64,000 nt of DNA from Marinospirillum alkalitolerans (lineage in GTDB: Bacteria; Pseudomonadota; Gammaproteobacteria; Pseudomonadales; Halomonadaceae). The stretch lies in assembly GCF_045055655.1 (NCBI RefSeq), contig NZ_JBANFI010000003.1, positions 62,001 through 126,000 of the forward strand, in the 5' to 3' direction. This document shows, piece after piece, positions 32,751-42,149 of the stretch. The notes under the pieces are model-generated. The model searched no databases. It worked only from the letters and a program-made list of their open reading frames with translations, and was not told the DNA's origin. Numbering within the stretch: the stretch's first letter is position 1; each line of letters begins with the position of its first letter. The position numbers were made by a program, and so were the translations under genes.

Positions 32751-33811
32751 AGTGCTTCGCCGGGCTGATAGTCTTTGCTGGCAGGAGTACCCAGATAATC
32801 CCAGTAATGAATGGCACTGATGCCTTGCCCGGTTCTGGCTGTGGTGAGTGTTGTTTTATCCAGCGTTTCACCCTGTTGAACCGCGTGAGCAACCAACAGG
32901 CTTTGCCGCGCTACCTGGCGCGTATCCCGCTCGGCTGGCTGGGGAACTTTTCGACCCGAGCCAAGAGTTTGCTCAACAGCTCGTACTTGCTGAACAAGCT
33001 CCTTTAGCTCATGTGGTTCTAGAGAGGCTTTCTGATCAGGGCCAGGCAGGTGACGACCCAATGTAAAGTGCTTTTCGATAATTGTGGCACCGCGTGCTGC
33101 TGCTGCAACAGGTACCAATAACCCTTGTGTATGGTCAGAGTAGCCGACTGGCAGCGCGAAAGTGGCTCTCAGCGTATCCATGGCTTTCAGGTTGACTTGA
33201 TCAAGCGGAGTCGGATAGCAGGATGTGCAGTGCAGCAACGTCACCTGATCTTTAATTGCTTCATAGGCTTGCGGCTGGCTCCAGAATTCCCAGGTTTCAT
33301 TCAGGCTCCTGGGCTCCCGATCAAAAGAGTAGCCGTGTGCCAGAATTGCCAGCGCCTGTTCAACTTCACTGATCGTTGCCATCCCTGTTGAGAGAATGCA
33401 GGGCTTGCCTGTTGCCGCAAAAGCCCAAAGCAAACGCGCATTGGTAATTTCGCCAGAAGGAATCTTGTAAAAAGGTAAATCCAACGTCTGCAAATATTCG
33501 AGGCTTTGCAGATCAAAAGCAGTGGAAATAAAGATGATCCCTTTCTGCTGAGCATAATCCTGCAGGTCTTTGTGCCAGCTTGCGGGCAGTTCGAGCTTTT
33601 TGAGCATCGCAAGCTGAGATTCAGATGTCTCAGTATTTTCTTTTTGGTACTGAGCTTTAGGTGCTGTTGCTGCAGCCAGGCGTTCTGCGTTAAAGGTCTG
33701 AAACTTGACAGCATCAGCGCCGGAATCAGCAGCAGCAGAAACTAACTGAAAAGCAAGGTCGCGGTCACCATTATGGTTTACGCCAGCTTCAGCAATAATA
33801 AGAACAGACAT
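32747..33811 (-). CDS. legI: N-acetylneuraminate/legionaminate synthase (NeuB/LegI)
   Basis: 354 residues. Condenses phosphoenolpyruvate with a six-carbon amino sugar to a nine-carbon sugar acid. It starts LIIAEAGVNHNGDRDLAF (family signature), with ILSTGMATISEVEQAL and VGYSDHTQG in the TIM barrel. A C-terminal SAF/antifreeze-like domain covers about residues 285-345 (RQSLLVAHAVQQGETLDKT). Context favours 2,4-diacetamido-2,4,6-trideoxymannose as substrate. Confidence 0.93.
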   Translation of the reverse strand: MSVLIIAEAGVNHNGDRDLAFQLVSAAADSGADAVKFQTFNAERLAAATAPKAQYQKENTETSESQLAMLKKLELPASWHKDLQDYAQQKGIIFISTAFDLQSLEYLQTLDLPFYKIPSGEITNARLLWAFAATGKPCILSTGMATISEVEQALAILAHGYSFDREPRSLNETWEFWSQPQAYEAIKDQVTLLHCTSCYPTPLDQVNLKAMDTLRATFALPVGYSDHTQGLLVPVAAAARGATIIEKHFTLGRHLPGPDQKASLEPHELKELVQQVRAVEQTLGSGRKVPQPAERDTRQVARQSLLVAHAVQQGETLDKTTLTTARTGQGISAIHYWDYLGTPASKDYQPGEAL

Positions 33812-33825
33812 GGTTAGATCAACTC

Positions 33826-34989
33826 TTATTGAAAATTGATATCGTAAAACTTCTTGAAAATGAGGGGCTGAAGATCCGTGTCTTTCAATATCCGAATGAT
33901 TTTTTTACTGACCTGCCCATCACCATATGGGTGAAGAGTCGCGTTACTTATTTCTCGATGGGAAGCCGAAAGCGCTTGAGCGAGTGCAGCCATGATTTCT
34001 TCTAGCTCGTCACCACTTTCGATGACTGACTCTGCTTTGAATCGCCCTTTTTGTCTTATTCCTATATCTACAGTAGGGACACCAAAAGCGGGTGCCTCAA
34101 GCAAGCCACTCGATGAGTTGCCAACAACGGCACCGCAAATTTTCATGAGGCTTAAGTAGCGCAGCTGTCCAAGAGACTCGGTCAATAAAACACTTTCCTT
34201 ATGTTTAGCTGCAAACTTTTGCAATAGCATGATTAGTTCACGCCCATAAGTATCAGCATTAGGAAAAGTGATCACAAGCTTACGCTCTGGAACCAAAGTT
34301 TCAAGGGCTTGAAGAAGATTCTTAAGTGAATTGATCCCACCATCCTCTTTCAAGGTGACGGGGTGGTAAGTAATAAGAAGTGGTTGATCGCCAAGCTCAA
34401 AATGCAGTGATGCTTCCAGTTCCTTTTGGTTTAATAGCTGCAAGCGTTGTGCGTTCTCGATGGCTGGTGCACCAACATTAAAAACCCTACTGGGGGACTC
34501 ACCTAGCTGAATCACACGCTTGCGATACACCTCTGTACTGGTAAAGTGTAGGTGTGCCATTTTGGTAATTGAATGACGGATCGCCTCATCAATGACGCCC
34601 TCTGTAAGCTCCCCTCCATGCAAATGTGCTATTGGTATTTGAAGAATCATGGCTGTTTGGGCGAGAGCAAGTGCTTCGAATCGATCACCGAGAATAACAA
34701 GACAATCGGGTTTTAAGCGGCTGAGGGCATCCACAAATCCAATCACACCCAGTCCGATAGATTTTGCAATTCCCACCCTACTTGAAGACGAAAGCAGCAT
34801 TTCAACTTTTTCGTTGATAGCGAATTCTTTCTCAATAGTTTGCACTGTATAACCAAACTCAGGTGAAAGATGCATACCGCTTACAATCAGCTGGAGTTCG
34901 AGATCTTGATCGTTTTCGATCTCCTTCATCAGCCAGTAAAGCAGGCCGTATTCAGCACGTGTGCCGGTAAACACTGTGATTTTCTTCAC
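33826..34989 (-). CDS. legG: Hydrolysing UDP-N-acetylglucosamine-type 2-epimerase (NeuC/LegG)
   Basis: 387 residues. It starts ITVFTGTRAEYGLLYWLMKEI, then GDRFEALALAQTAMILQIPIAHLHGGELTEG, the hydrolysing 2-epimerase signature, and GNSSSGLLEAPAFGVPTVDIG. Removes the nucleotide while inverting C2 to give a manno sugar. This enzyme type marks the legionaminic/sialic routes and is not used in pseudaminic acid synthesis. The start overlaps the end of the aminotransferase gene by 4 bp. Confidence 0.92.
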   Translation of the reverse strand: MKKITVFTGTRAEYGLLYWLMKEIENDQDLELQLIVSGMHLSPEFGYTVQTIEKEFAINEKVEMLLSSSSRVGIAKSIGLGVIGFVDALSRLKPDCLVILGDRFEALALAQTAMILQIPIAHLHGGELTEGVIDEAIRHSITKMAHLHFTSTEVYRKRVIQLGESPSRVFNVGAPAIENAQRLQLLNQKELEASLHFELGDQPLLITYHPVTLKEDGGINSLKNLLQALETLVPERKLVITFPNADTYGRELIMLLQKFAAKHKESVLLTESLGQLRYLSLMKICGAVVGNSSSGLLEAPAFGVPTVDIGIRQKGRFKAESVIESGDELEEIMAALAQALSASHREISNATLHPYGDGQVSKKIIRILKDTDLQPLIFKKFYDINFQ

Positions 34990-36137
34990 ACTTCATCCTC
35001 TAACCTGACACTACTTGGCAAATTCACCACCCGCTCTTCTAACCACTTTGCATTAGTCAGATCATCATGCCGACAATGCTGATACATCGGTAGATGATTC
35101 ATCAAGGCCCAAATGGGGCGAGTCATGACGCCTTCATTGTTCGTGTTTTTAAGCAAGTCATCACGCTGCTTTCTGTCTTCGCAGATCACAGCATTTAACC
35201 AATAGTTAGAACGACACTCTTCTGGCTCGGTGATGAATTGCAAAGAAGAGCCTCGAAAAAAAGCCTTGTAGCCTTCTGCCAGCGCACGCTTAGCACGGAT
35301 GAATGTCTCAAGCTGCTCTAGCTGAGCACAGCCTAAAGCCGCATTTAAATTAGGTAAGCGGTAGTTATAACCCAGCTCATCATGCCTATACTCGTAAGCA
35401 TGAGGTTTTTTGGCTGTAGTGGTGAGATGCTTAGCTCTTGCACCTGTTGCTGCATTTGCCAGAATCATGCCCCCGCCACCTGTTGTGATGATTTTGTTGC
35501 CATTAAAGCTGAGTATACCCACGGTACCCAAAGTCCCCGTGTGCCGACCCTTATAGAAGCTGCCTAACGACTCTGCTGCATCTTCGACTAATGCAAGGTT
35601 CCAGCGTTGGGCGACTTCACATAGGCCATCAAGATCTGCAGGGTGACCAAAGGCATGCATTGGTACACAAGCGCGAATCACTTTACCATCTGCGTGAGCT
35701 CGGCATGCACCTTCTGCATCCAATTCTGCGTGGTTATTCAGCCATAGCTCTAGGGCCTGAGCAGACATGCCCAATGTTTCACGGTCGACATCCACGAAAA
35801 CTGGCTCAGCACCACAATAAGCAATGGCATTACAAGTTGCCACAAAAGTTAGGGGTTGGGTAATGACCAGATCACCCGCTTCAACACCTGCAAGCTTTAA
35901 AGCTATATGCAGTGCTGCCGTACCATTGACTGTCGCTACGGCTTGAGGTGAGCCGGTATAGTTTGCGATCTCTTGCTCAAAGCGATCTACATAGTTACCA
36001 ACACTAGATACAAAAGTAGAATCGATTGTCTCCATGAGATAGTTTTTTTCATGCCCTGAAAATATTGGCGCATGTAAAGGAATCGACTCCTTACTCCCGT
36101 AATAGTCTTGAATGAACTGAATCAGCTGCTTGCTCAA
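34986..36137 (-). CDS. legC: LegC-type PLP sugar aminotransferase
   Basis: 383 residues, DegT/DnrJ/EryC1 family. It begins with the LegC hallmark SIPLHAPIFSGHEKNYL; ATVNGTAALHIALKLAGV and EDAAESLGSFYKG follow. The PLP lysine is in SFNGNKIITTGGGG. Transfers an amino group from glutamate to C4 of the 4-keto sugar made by the dehydratase directly upstream (7 bp gap). Confidence 0.92.
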   Translation of the reverse strand: MSKQLIQFIQDYYGSKESIPLHAPIFSGHEKNYLMETIDSTFVSSVGNYVDRFEQEIANYTGSPQAVATVNGTAALHIALKLAGVEAGDLVITQPLTFVATCNAIAYCGAEPVFVDVDRETLGMSAQALELWLNNHAELDAEGACRAHADGKVIRACVPMHAFGHPADLDGLCEVAQRWNLALVEDAAESLGSFYKGRHTGTLGTVGILSFNGNKIITTGGGGMILANAATGARAKHLTTTAKKPHAYEYRHDELGYNYRLPNLNAALGCAQLEQLETFIRAKRALAEGYKAFFRGSSLQFITEPEECRSNYWLNAVICEDRKQRDDLLKNTNNEGVMTRPIWALMNHLPMYQHCRHDDLTNAKWLEERVVNLPSSVRLEDEV

Positions 36138-36144
36138 AGTAGAC

Positions 36145-37332
36145 TCACATTTTGCTATCTAAATACTTACCAGTTTCTTTATGATCAAAATATGGAAGTA
36201 TGTGGTGAAATAAGTCAACTAGCTCTTGTTTTGACCAAGATAGCTTTCGCTTCATTTTACTAATACGATCTTCAAAATCAGCGAGCAATGATTCATCAAA
36301 AATGGCCTCATTCTTGATAATACCAAGGCTCTTAAATCGATCCATATCTAAGGTTTCTTTTGCAGTAAAAAATTCTTCGATGTCTTTTTCACCTGTTGTA
36401 TCGCTAGAAGTAAAAAGACAAGGCCACTGACCTTGTTGAGGAAGAGATTTGACGAGTGCTCTAGCTTCATCTTCATCATGGCACAAAACAGGTTCGTACC
36501 CTTTCTGTACTAAGTACTTTACAGCAATATCAGCAAAGGACATCAGATCAAGTTTTTCGCTGAGTTTTGGAAAAAAAATGTCACGATTATCACCAAAAAG
36601 ACAAGACATCAAACAGAGCTCACCTGATTCTTCTGGTGTGACAAAGTAACGACGTACATCACTTGGCGCAACAATGGGCTGACCTTTTTCAAGGCGCTGA
36701 TTAAAACCATGCAGCAAAGAGCCATCAGAAAAAGCGACATTAGCAAAGCGGGCAGTAGAGACATCTAACTGCAAGCTTCGGCGCATTAAGAACATTTCCA
36801 TAATTCGCTTTGAAGCCCCCATCATATTAACAGGGTTTGCTGCTTTATCTGTTGATACACAAAAATATTTTTTTGCACTAGCCTGGATAGCCTGCTGAAG
36901 CGTTTTCTCCGTGTTGAATATATTGACATCTACCATACGCATGAGTGTATAGGGATCTTTTTCACTTCTAACATGCTTCAAAGCCGAAAGATTGAGAATA
37001 TAATCATATCCCCCACCTGCTTTAATGAAGGCGTCATACTCAATTGAACCAATATCCAAAGAAAAGGTTTTGAAATCCCCTTCAATATAACCATAAGAAC
37101 TACGAACATCTCTAACAAGCTCAACCATATTGTTTTCGCTAATATCAACAACATGAAGCTTTTTAGGGTTACGCTTAAATATTTCTTTGACAACGGCCTG
37201 ACCTATAGATCCAGCCCCGCCTAGAATCAGGAAAGAGGAAGAAAAGATTAATTCATCAAGATTGTCACGATAAACCTCCAAGTCTTGACTAAAGATACTA
37301 TGCTTTCTTCCCAAAGCTTTATAGATATTCAA
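36145..37332 (-). CDS. legB: Nucleotide-sugar 4,6-dehydratase (CapD/FlaA1 type, LegB role)
   Basis: 395 residues. The Rossmann motif is LGGAGSIGQAVVKEIF. Catalytic region: CVSTDKAANPVNMMGASK, where Met replaces the usual Tyr of YxxxK, the pattern of FlaA1/PglF-type dehydratases. A C-terminal extension of about 100 residues carries TSSDTTGEKDIEEFF. It opens the nonulosonic acid pathway by making the 4-keto-6-deoxy sugar. The gene directly follows fliB (15 bp gap). Confidence 0.88.
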   Translation of the reverse strand: MNIYKALGRKHSIFSQDLEVYRDNLDELIFSSSFLILGGAGSIGQAVVKEIFKRNPKKLHVVDISENNMVELVRDVRSSYGYIEGDFKTFSLDIGSIEYDAFIKAGGGYDYILNLSALKHVRSEKDPYTLMRMVDVNIFNTEKTLQQAIQASAKKYFCVSTDKAANPVNMMGASKRIMEMFLMRRSLQLDVSTARFANVAFSDGSLLHGFNQRLEKGQPIVAPSDVRRYFVTPEESGELCLMSCLFGDNRDIFFPKLSEKLDLMSFADIAVKYLVQKGYEPVLCHDEDEARALVKSLPQQGQWPCLFTSSDTTGEKDIEEFFTAKETLDMDRFKSLGIIKNEAIFDESLLADFEDRISKMKRKLSWSKQELVDLFHHILPYFDHKETGKYLDSKM

Positions 37333-37347
37333 AATAGCCCCTATAAT

Positions 37348-38568
37348 TTATATTTCAGAAAGAGCGCGCACAAAAGAAGCTGGATCATCAAACTTCTTGT
37401 TAATAAGCTCTAGTTGTAAACTCGCCATTCTCTGAGGTGCACTAGAAACTTGGCGCCCAAAAAGATAAGTGAGCTGAATAACATCTTCTTTTTTTAAGCC
37501 TTTTTTTGCAGCGCCCATACCGCTAAGTAACGATCTTAAGAGTAGATAGCGTGTCGTAATACTCAGCCAGCCGTCTTTGATGCGTTCTTTGTGGATAGGG
37601 AAAAGGCCAAAGAGAACCCAGTTCACTACGATATTTTCAAGTATCCACGGGTACTGCTTCTCAAGTGATGAAAGATGCTTTTTTCTGGCCTTATCTAAGG
37701 CTTGAATATGATCCATATGCAGTTTCTTGTGATCATGAATCCCCAAGCCCGATGTGACTTGATCAAGCGCCTCTTTAAACTTATCTTTTTTACTAGGTAA
37801 GTCGAGAAGGCGACTTAAGATAAACAAACCCAGCGCGCCATCATTTTTTTCTTTTAATAAGACCGCCTGCTGATCAAAATATCCCTCATTAATCAACTGG
37901 CTAAAAAGATCGAGCAGTTCTTGCATGCTCAGCTCGCTCGCTTGGCCTTCTGCAATTACTCTTTCTGCCCGCTGGACTAATAGCGAACAGATAAAAAGCC
38001 TTTTTTCTAGACTGATTGCGCGATATCTTAAAATGGTGATCAAACCTTGTAATAGTGCATAGCGGTTATGGTATGCGTCATTAAACTCAGTTTGATCAAC
38101 AAGAATCAAGCGATCCCAAGCATAAACAGACCCGAACTCGAGCTCTAAAGCATCTTGATCCTCAATTAAATGGCGAGCAACTTCAGGGCAGGATTCATTC
38201 ATTGATAAAAGCTGATCTGTTCCTAAAGGCTGATACTGACGCGGGTAGACTGCACAAGTATGACTCAGTGCATTAATACCAAATTCTTTATGGATTTTAC
38301 AAAAACCGGATTTTTCTTGTAAGTCACATCCACCTGTTTTGATGTTTTGTTTTAAGGTGGCTGGATAAAACTCCTTGGTGACTAGATCGTTGTTTTCTTG
38401 CAAATAGGGTTGCATCAGCTTGCCAAGTTGTGGATCAAGGCGATAAAGCTGATAAGTATCGTGATCAATCGAGATTGTCCAGTTTTCTTGGCAGCAGTTA
38501 TCCGGGCATCGAGGCCCCGTACAGCCAAACTGCCGAGCATAGCGTGGGGCTAGAGCATCTTTTTGCAT
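37348..38568 (-). CDS. fliB: Flagellin lysine N-methylase FliB
   Basis: 406 residues (Salmonella FliB about 400). The N-terminal cysteine cluster CTGPRCPDNCCQENW, then CDLQEKSGFCKIHKEFGINALSHTCAVYPRQY, is the hallmark of the FliB family, where cysteines bind a metal or iron-sulfur centre. In Salmonella it methylates surface lysines of flagellin. The C-terminal half is helical. It heads the glycosylation gene series, so flagellin here is probably both methylated and glycosylated. Confidence 0.9.
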   Translation of the reverse strand: MQKDALAPRYARQFGCTGPRCPDNCCQENWTISIDHDTYQLYRLDPQLGKLMQPYLQENNDLVTKEFYPATLKQNIKTGGCDLQEKSGFCKIHKEFGINALSHTCAVYPRQYQPLGTDQLLSMNESCPEVARHLIEDQDALELEFGSVYAWDRLILVDQTEFNDAYHNRYALLQGLITILRYRAISLEKRLFICSLLVQRAERVIAEGQASELSMQELLDLFSQLINEGYFDQQAVLLKEKNDGALGLFILSRLLDLPSKKDKFKEALDQVTSGLGIHDHKKLHMDHIQALDKARKKHLSSLEKQYPWILENIVVNWVLFGLFPIHKERIKDGWLSITTRYLLLRSLLSGMGAAKKGLKKEDVIQLTYLFGRQVSSAPQRMASLQLELINKKFDDPASFVRALSEI

Positions 38569-38745
38569 ATAAAAACCTATAAGATTAGTTGGAGTGCTAG
38601 AGACTGCTTATCTTTGGACGAAAATACAATAGTAGCCGTTTCGCTCTAGTAGCGAGCACGAATATGTGGTTTATGATGCTTTTCATTGTCAAAATAATAG
38701 AGGCGGATAAGAATTCCATAGAACATCGAGATGGCCAGCATAAAT

Positions 38746-39828
38746 TTAACCCTGCATCCCTGGTGCCCCAAGGCGATTGAGCTGGTCATCGCCACATAGC
38801 ACGCTTTGCCACCAAGGTTTATGATCCAGATACCATTGCACGGTTTTTCTCATACCGCTTTCAAAGGTTTCTTGCGGTTTCCAGTCCAGTTCGCGCTCAA
38901 TTTTGCTGGCATCAATGGCGTAACGTCGATCATGACCGGGTCGGTCTTTCACGAAGGTAATGAGGTCTTGGTAATGGCTTGTCTGAGGCTTGAGCTCTTG
39001 CAGGATTTCGCAGAGCAGCTGGACGACTTCAAGGTTTTGTTTTTCATTATGGCCACCGATATTGTAGGTTTCACCAACCTTGCCTTCGGTCACTACCTTA
39101 TAGAGTGCGCGAGCATGGTCTTCCACATACAGCCAGTCTCGAATCTGATCCCCCTTGCCATACACAGGTAGAGGTTTGCCTTGCAGCGCATTCAGAATGA
39201 TGTGGGGCACCAGCTTTTCTGGAAAATGATAAGGGCCGTAGTTATTGGAGCAGTTGGTGACAATGACCGGCAGGCCATAGGTTCTGTGCCAAGCTCGAAC
39301 CAGATGATCAGAGCTGGCTTTGCTGGCTGAGTAAGGACTGCTGGGCGAATAGGATGTGCTTTCTGTAAAAAGTGTTTGTGCTGCCTGAGCATCTTCATCT
39401 GGGTGCGGTAGATCACCGTAGACTTCATCTGTGGAAATATGATGAAACCGAAATTTCTGTTTACGCGTGCTATCCAGCCCCTGCCAGTAGCTGCGAGCGA
39501 CGTCCAGCAGGGTATAGGTACCGATAATATTAGTTTCTATAAAGGCAGCCGGACCATCAATGGAGCGGTCCACATGGCTTTCTGCAGCTAGGTGCATCAC
39601 GGCGTCGGGTTGGTGCTGGCTAAAAATACGTTCCAGAGCGCTACGATCGCAGATATCGACCTGCTCAAAAGCATAACGAGGAGATTGGCAGACACTGACT
39701 AGATTATCGAGATTGCCTGCATAGGTCAGCTTGTCGACGTTGACCAGGCTCTCTAGGGTGTTGTGGATGATATGCCGAATAACTGCGGAGCCAATAAAGC
39801 CCGCACCACCTGTAACCAGTATTTTCAT
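38746..39828 (-). CDS. rfbB: dTDP-glucose 4,6-dehydratase
   Basis: 360 residues from the ATG at 39826-39828 (GAGAG upstream; the frame is open seven codons further). Motifs: ILVTGGAGFIGSAVIRHI, HLAAESHVDRSI, STDEVYGDL and YSASKASSDH (Tyr-x3-Lys). Makes dTDP-4-keto-6-deoxyglucose for rhamnose and related sugars. The usual rfbA, rfbC and rfbD partners are not in the window. It lies between the flagellin island and tRNA-Ile2. Confidence 0.95.
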   Translation of the reverse strand: MKILVTGGAGFIGSAVIRHIIHNTLESLVNVDKLTYAGNLDNLVSVCQSPRYAFEQVDICDRSALERIFSQHQPDAVMHLAAESHVDRSIDGPAAFIETNIIGTYTLLDVARSYWQGLDSTRKQKFRFHHISTDEVYGDLPHPDEDAQAAQTLFTESTSYSPSSPYSASKASSDHLVRAWHRTYGLPVIVTNCSNNYGPYHFPEKLVPHIILNALQGKPLPVYGKGDQIRDWLYVEDHARALYKVVTEGKVGETYNIGGHNEKQNLEVVQLLCEILQELKPQTSHYQDLITFVKDRPGHDRRYAIDASKIERELDWKPQETFESGMRKTVQWYLDHKPWWQSVLCGDDQLNRLGAPGMQG

Positions 39829-40070
39829 GTTTTCTCTCAACAGCCACATCCGATGTACTGCGGCCGAGGTACGCTACCGCCCCAGGATAACAGCTGATCC
39901 CTGAGAGCTCTGTGCTTTTATTTCGGTTAAACCGATGGTTTCTTGAGTTAAAGAGTTGAATCCGCACTCGAGTCTAGCAGTTTGAAGCGAGAAAGGAAGA
40001 TGCAAAAAGGGGGCAATCTGCAAAGAAATGCAAACAGGTGTGGAAATCAAACGAAGGAGGAGAGAGCAAA

Positions 40071-40147
40071 TGGTGGGCCCAGCAGGACTTGAACCTGCGA
40101 CCTGCCGATTATGAGTCGGATGCTCTAACCAACTGAGCTATAGGCCC
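40071..40147 (-). tRNA. ileX: tRNA-Ile2 (anticodon CAU, lysidine-modified)
   Basis: A 77-nt gene with encoded CCA. Acceptor GGGCCTA pairs with the 3' side before CCA, D-arm AGCTCAGTTGGTTAGAGC, anticodon loop TCATAAT, T-arm GGTTCAAGTCC. CAU could be Met or Ile2; the acceptor and GGTCGC variable/T region follow Ile2 genes, and ileX also lies next to rpoD in E. coli. Confidence 0.9.
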
Positions 40148-40182
40148 ATCAAGAAGGGGTAAAACAAAGTGGCAAAATCATA

Positions 40183-40214
40183 CCAGAAAGCCTTGAGCTT
40201 TCAAGACTTTCTGG
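40183..40214 (-). terminator. Hairpin after rpoD, probable terminator
   Basis: CCAGAAAGCCTTGA and TCAAGACTTTCTGG form a 14-bp stem with one mismatch and a 4-nt loop, directly after the rpoD stop. The T tract on the minus strand is short (TGATTTTG). Confidence 0.6.
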
Positions 40215-40229
40215 TGATTTCAGCGTGGA

Positions 40230-42089
40230 TTATTCATCCAAGAAAGAACGCAAGGAATCGCAACGCGAAGGATGGCGCAGTTTACGCAGCGCTTTGGCTT
40301 CAATCTGACGTATCCGCTCGCGCGTGACATCAAACTGCTTACCCACCTCTTCTAAGGTGTGATCGGTATTCATATCGATACCAAAACGCATGCGCAGTAC
40401 CTTGGATTCACGTGCCGTCAAACCAGACAATACTGAACGCGTGGCTTCAATCAAGCCTTCGCCAGTAGCCGAATCAATCGGCGATTCTTGATTGGTATCT
40501 TCGATAAAATCGCCCAGATGCGAATCTTCATCATCGCCAATCGGCGTTTCCATCGAGATCGGCTCTTTGGCAATTTTCAATACCTTACGCACCTTGTCTT
40601 CTGGCATCTCAAGACGCTCACCCAGCTCTTCAGGTGTGGGCTCACGCCCCATCTCTTGCAGCATCTGACGCTGGACACGATTGATCTTGTTGATCGTTTC
40701 AATCATATGCACAGGGATACGGATCGTACGGGCTTGATCCGCAATTGAGCGCGTAATCGCCTGACGTATCCACCAAGTCGCATAGGTCGAGAATTTATAG
40801 CCACGGCGGAACTCAAACTTATCCACCGCCTTCATCAAGCCAATATTGCCTTCTTGGATCAGATCAAGAAACTGCAAGCCACGATTGGTGTATTTCTTCG
40901 CAATCGAGATCACCAGACGCAGGTTAGCCTCGACCATCTCTTTCTTTGCGCGACGGCTTTTGGCCTCACCAATCGACAGACGACGGTTGACTTCTTTTAA
41001 ATCAGCAATCGATAGATTAAAGACTTCTTCATAAGCCTTAATCTTGCGCTGCGCACGCTGGATATCCTGACGATAGAGCTTAAGCTTCTTGGCGATGGCG
41101 TCATCTTGTGCGATGCGCTCTTCAACCCAAGTGGTATCGGTTTCACGACCTGGGAAGCCGCTAATGAATTCAGCTTTAGTCAAACCAGACTTACGCACAG
41201 CCAGTCGCAGCACTTCACGCTCTTGGCTACGAATATCACCAACAGCATCGCGCACCTGACCGACTAAACGCTCATAGTGTTTATTGGCAAGCTTAAAGGG
41301 CGCAAAGATCTCACCCAGCAGCTCCATCTCTGCTTGGGTTTTTTCGTGGTGGTAACCCTGCTTGGCCAGCAACTTATTGACTTTAGCCAGCTGCTCACGC
41401 AGTGCAGTAAAGCGAATACGGGCTTCTTCTGGATCAGGGCCGCTGGTGGTGGCCTCTTCATCCTCATCCGTCGCCTCAACTTCCTCTTCATCCTCTTCGT
41501 CATCGTCATCCTTGGCAGCAGCTTTGCTACTGGCAGGGATGGGCGCAGGGGCTTCAGGTGGCAGATCTTCAACAGGGTCAATAAAACCAGAGAAGACATC
41601 AGTCAGGCGGCCAGTTTCGGCCTCAATGACCTGATCATAGGCATCAACAATACTATCCACCGCACCGGGCAGATAGGCGAGCGAATGCATAACTTCACGA
41701 ATCCCTTCTTCGATTCGCTTCGCGATGACGATTTCGCCTTCACGCGTTAAGAGTTCGACTGTGCCCATTTCGCGCATATACATGCGCACTGGATCGGTGG
41801 TACGTCCTGCATCGCTTTCGACAGCGGCGAGGGCGGCCACGGCTTCTTCGGCGGCGGCGTCATCGGAGGAATCGCCGTCGGTCATCAGAAGCGTTTCCAT
41901 ATCCGGGGCTTCCTCGCTGACGGGAATCCCCATATCATTGATCATGCGGATAATGTCTTCGACCTGATCCGGATCAGAGATTTCCTCTGGCAGGTGGTCG
42001 TTGACTTCTGCATAAGTCAAATAGCCCTGCTCTTTACCGCGGGCGATTAATTCTTTTAGACGAGATTGCTGCTGCGCGTTCCCGGACAT
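40230..42089 (-). CDS. rpoD: RNA polymerase sigma factor RpoD (sigma70)
   Basis: 619 residues. Region 1.1 is N-terminal; 1.2 has DPVRMYMREMGTVELLTREGE. The non-conserved insert contains an acidic low-complexity run (about residues 190-220). Region 2 reads NLRLVISIAKKYTNRGLQFLDLIQEGNIGLMKAVDKFEFRRGYKFSTYATWWIRQAI, and region 4.2 has TLEEVGKQFDVTRERIRQIEAKALRKLRHPSR. Last gene of the rpsU-dnaG-rpoD operon. Confidence 0.99.
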   Translation of the reverse strand: MSGNAQQQSRLKELIARGKEQGYLTYAEVNDHLPEEISDPDQVEDIIRMINDMGIPVSEEAPDMETLLMTDGDSSDDAAAEEAVAALAAVESDAGRTTDPVRMYMREMGTVELLTREGEIVIAKRIEEGIREVMHSLAYLPGAVDSIVDAYDQVIEAETGRLTDVFSGFIDPVEDLPPEAPAPIPASSKAAAKDDDDEEDEEEVEATDEDEEATTSGPDPEEARIRFTALREQLAKVNKLLAKQGYHHEKTQAEMELLGEIFAPFKLANKHYERLVGQVRDAVGDIRSQEREVLRLAVRKSGLTKAEFISGFPGRETDTTWVEERIAQDDAIAKKLKLYRQDIQRAQRKIKAYEEVFNLSIADLKEVNRRLSIGEAKSRRAKKEMVEANLRLVISIAKKYTNRGLQFLDLIQEGNIGLMKAVDKFEFRRGYKFSTYATWWIRQAITRSIADQARTIRIPVHMIETINKINRVQRQMLQEMGREPTPEELGERLEMPEDKVRKVLKIAKEPISMETPIGDDEDSHLGDFIEDTNQESPIDSATGEGLIEATRSVLSGLTARESKVLRMRFGIDMNTDHTLEEVGKQFDVTRERIRQIEAKALRKLRHPSRCDSLRSFLDE

Positions 42090-42149
42090 AGAACCCCTAT
42101 CTCAGCTATGCAAGAAACGTGGATGAGAGGACAGTCGCGAACGACCTAG

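Noticed and set aside
28704..37332. Pseudaminic acid pathway
   Set aside because: A hydrolysing 2-epimerase of the NeuC/LegG type and a LegC-like aminotransferase are present; pseudaminic synthesis uses PseG and PseC instead.
40071..40147. Elongator tRNA-Met
   Set aside because: CAU anticodon is shared, but the acceptor stem, T-arm and position next to rpoD match tRNA-Ile2 genes.
41430..41520. Acidic low-complexity run in rpoD as a foreign insertion
   Set aside because: The non-conserved region between sigma regions 1.2 and 2 is normally acidic and variable in gammaproteobacterial RpoD.
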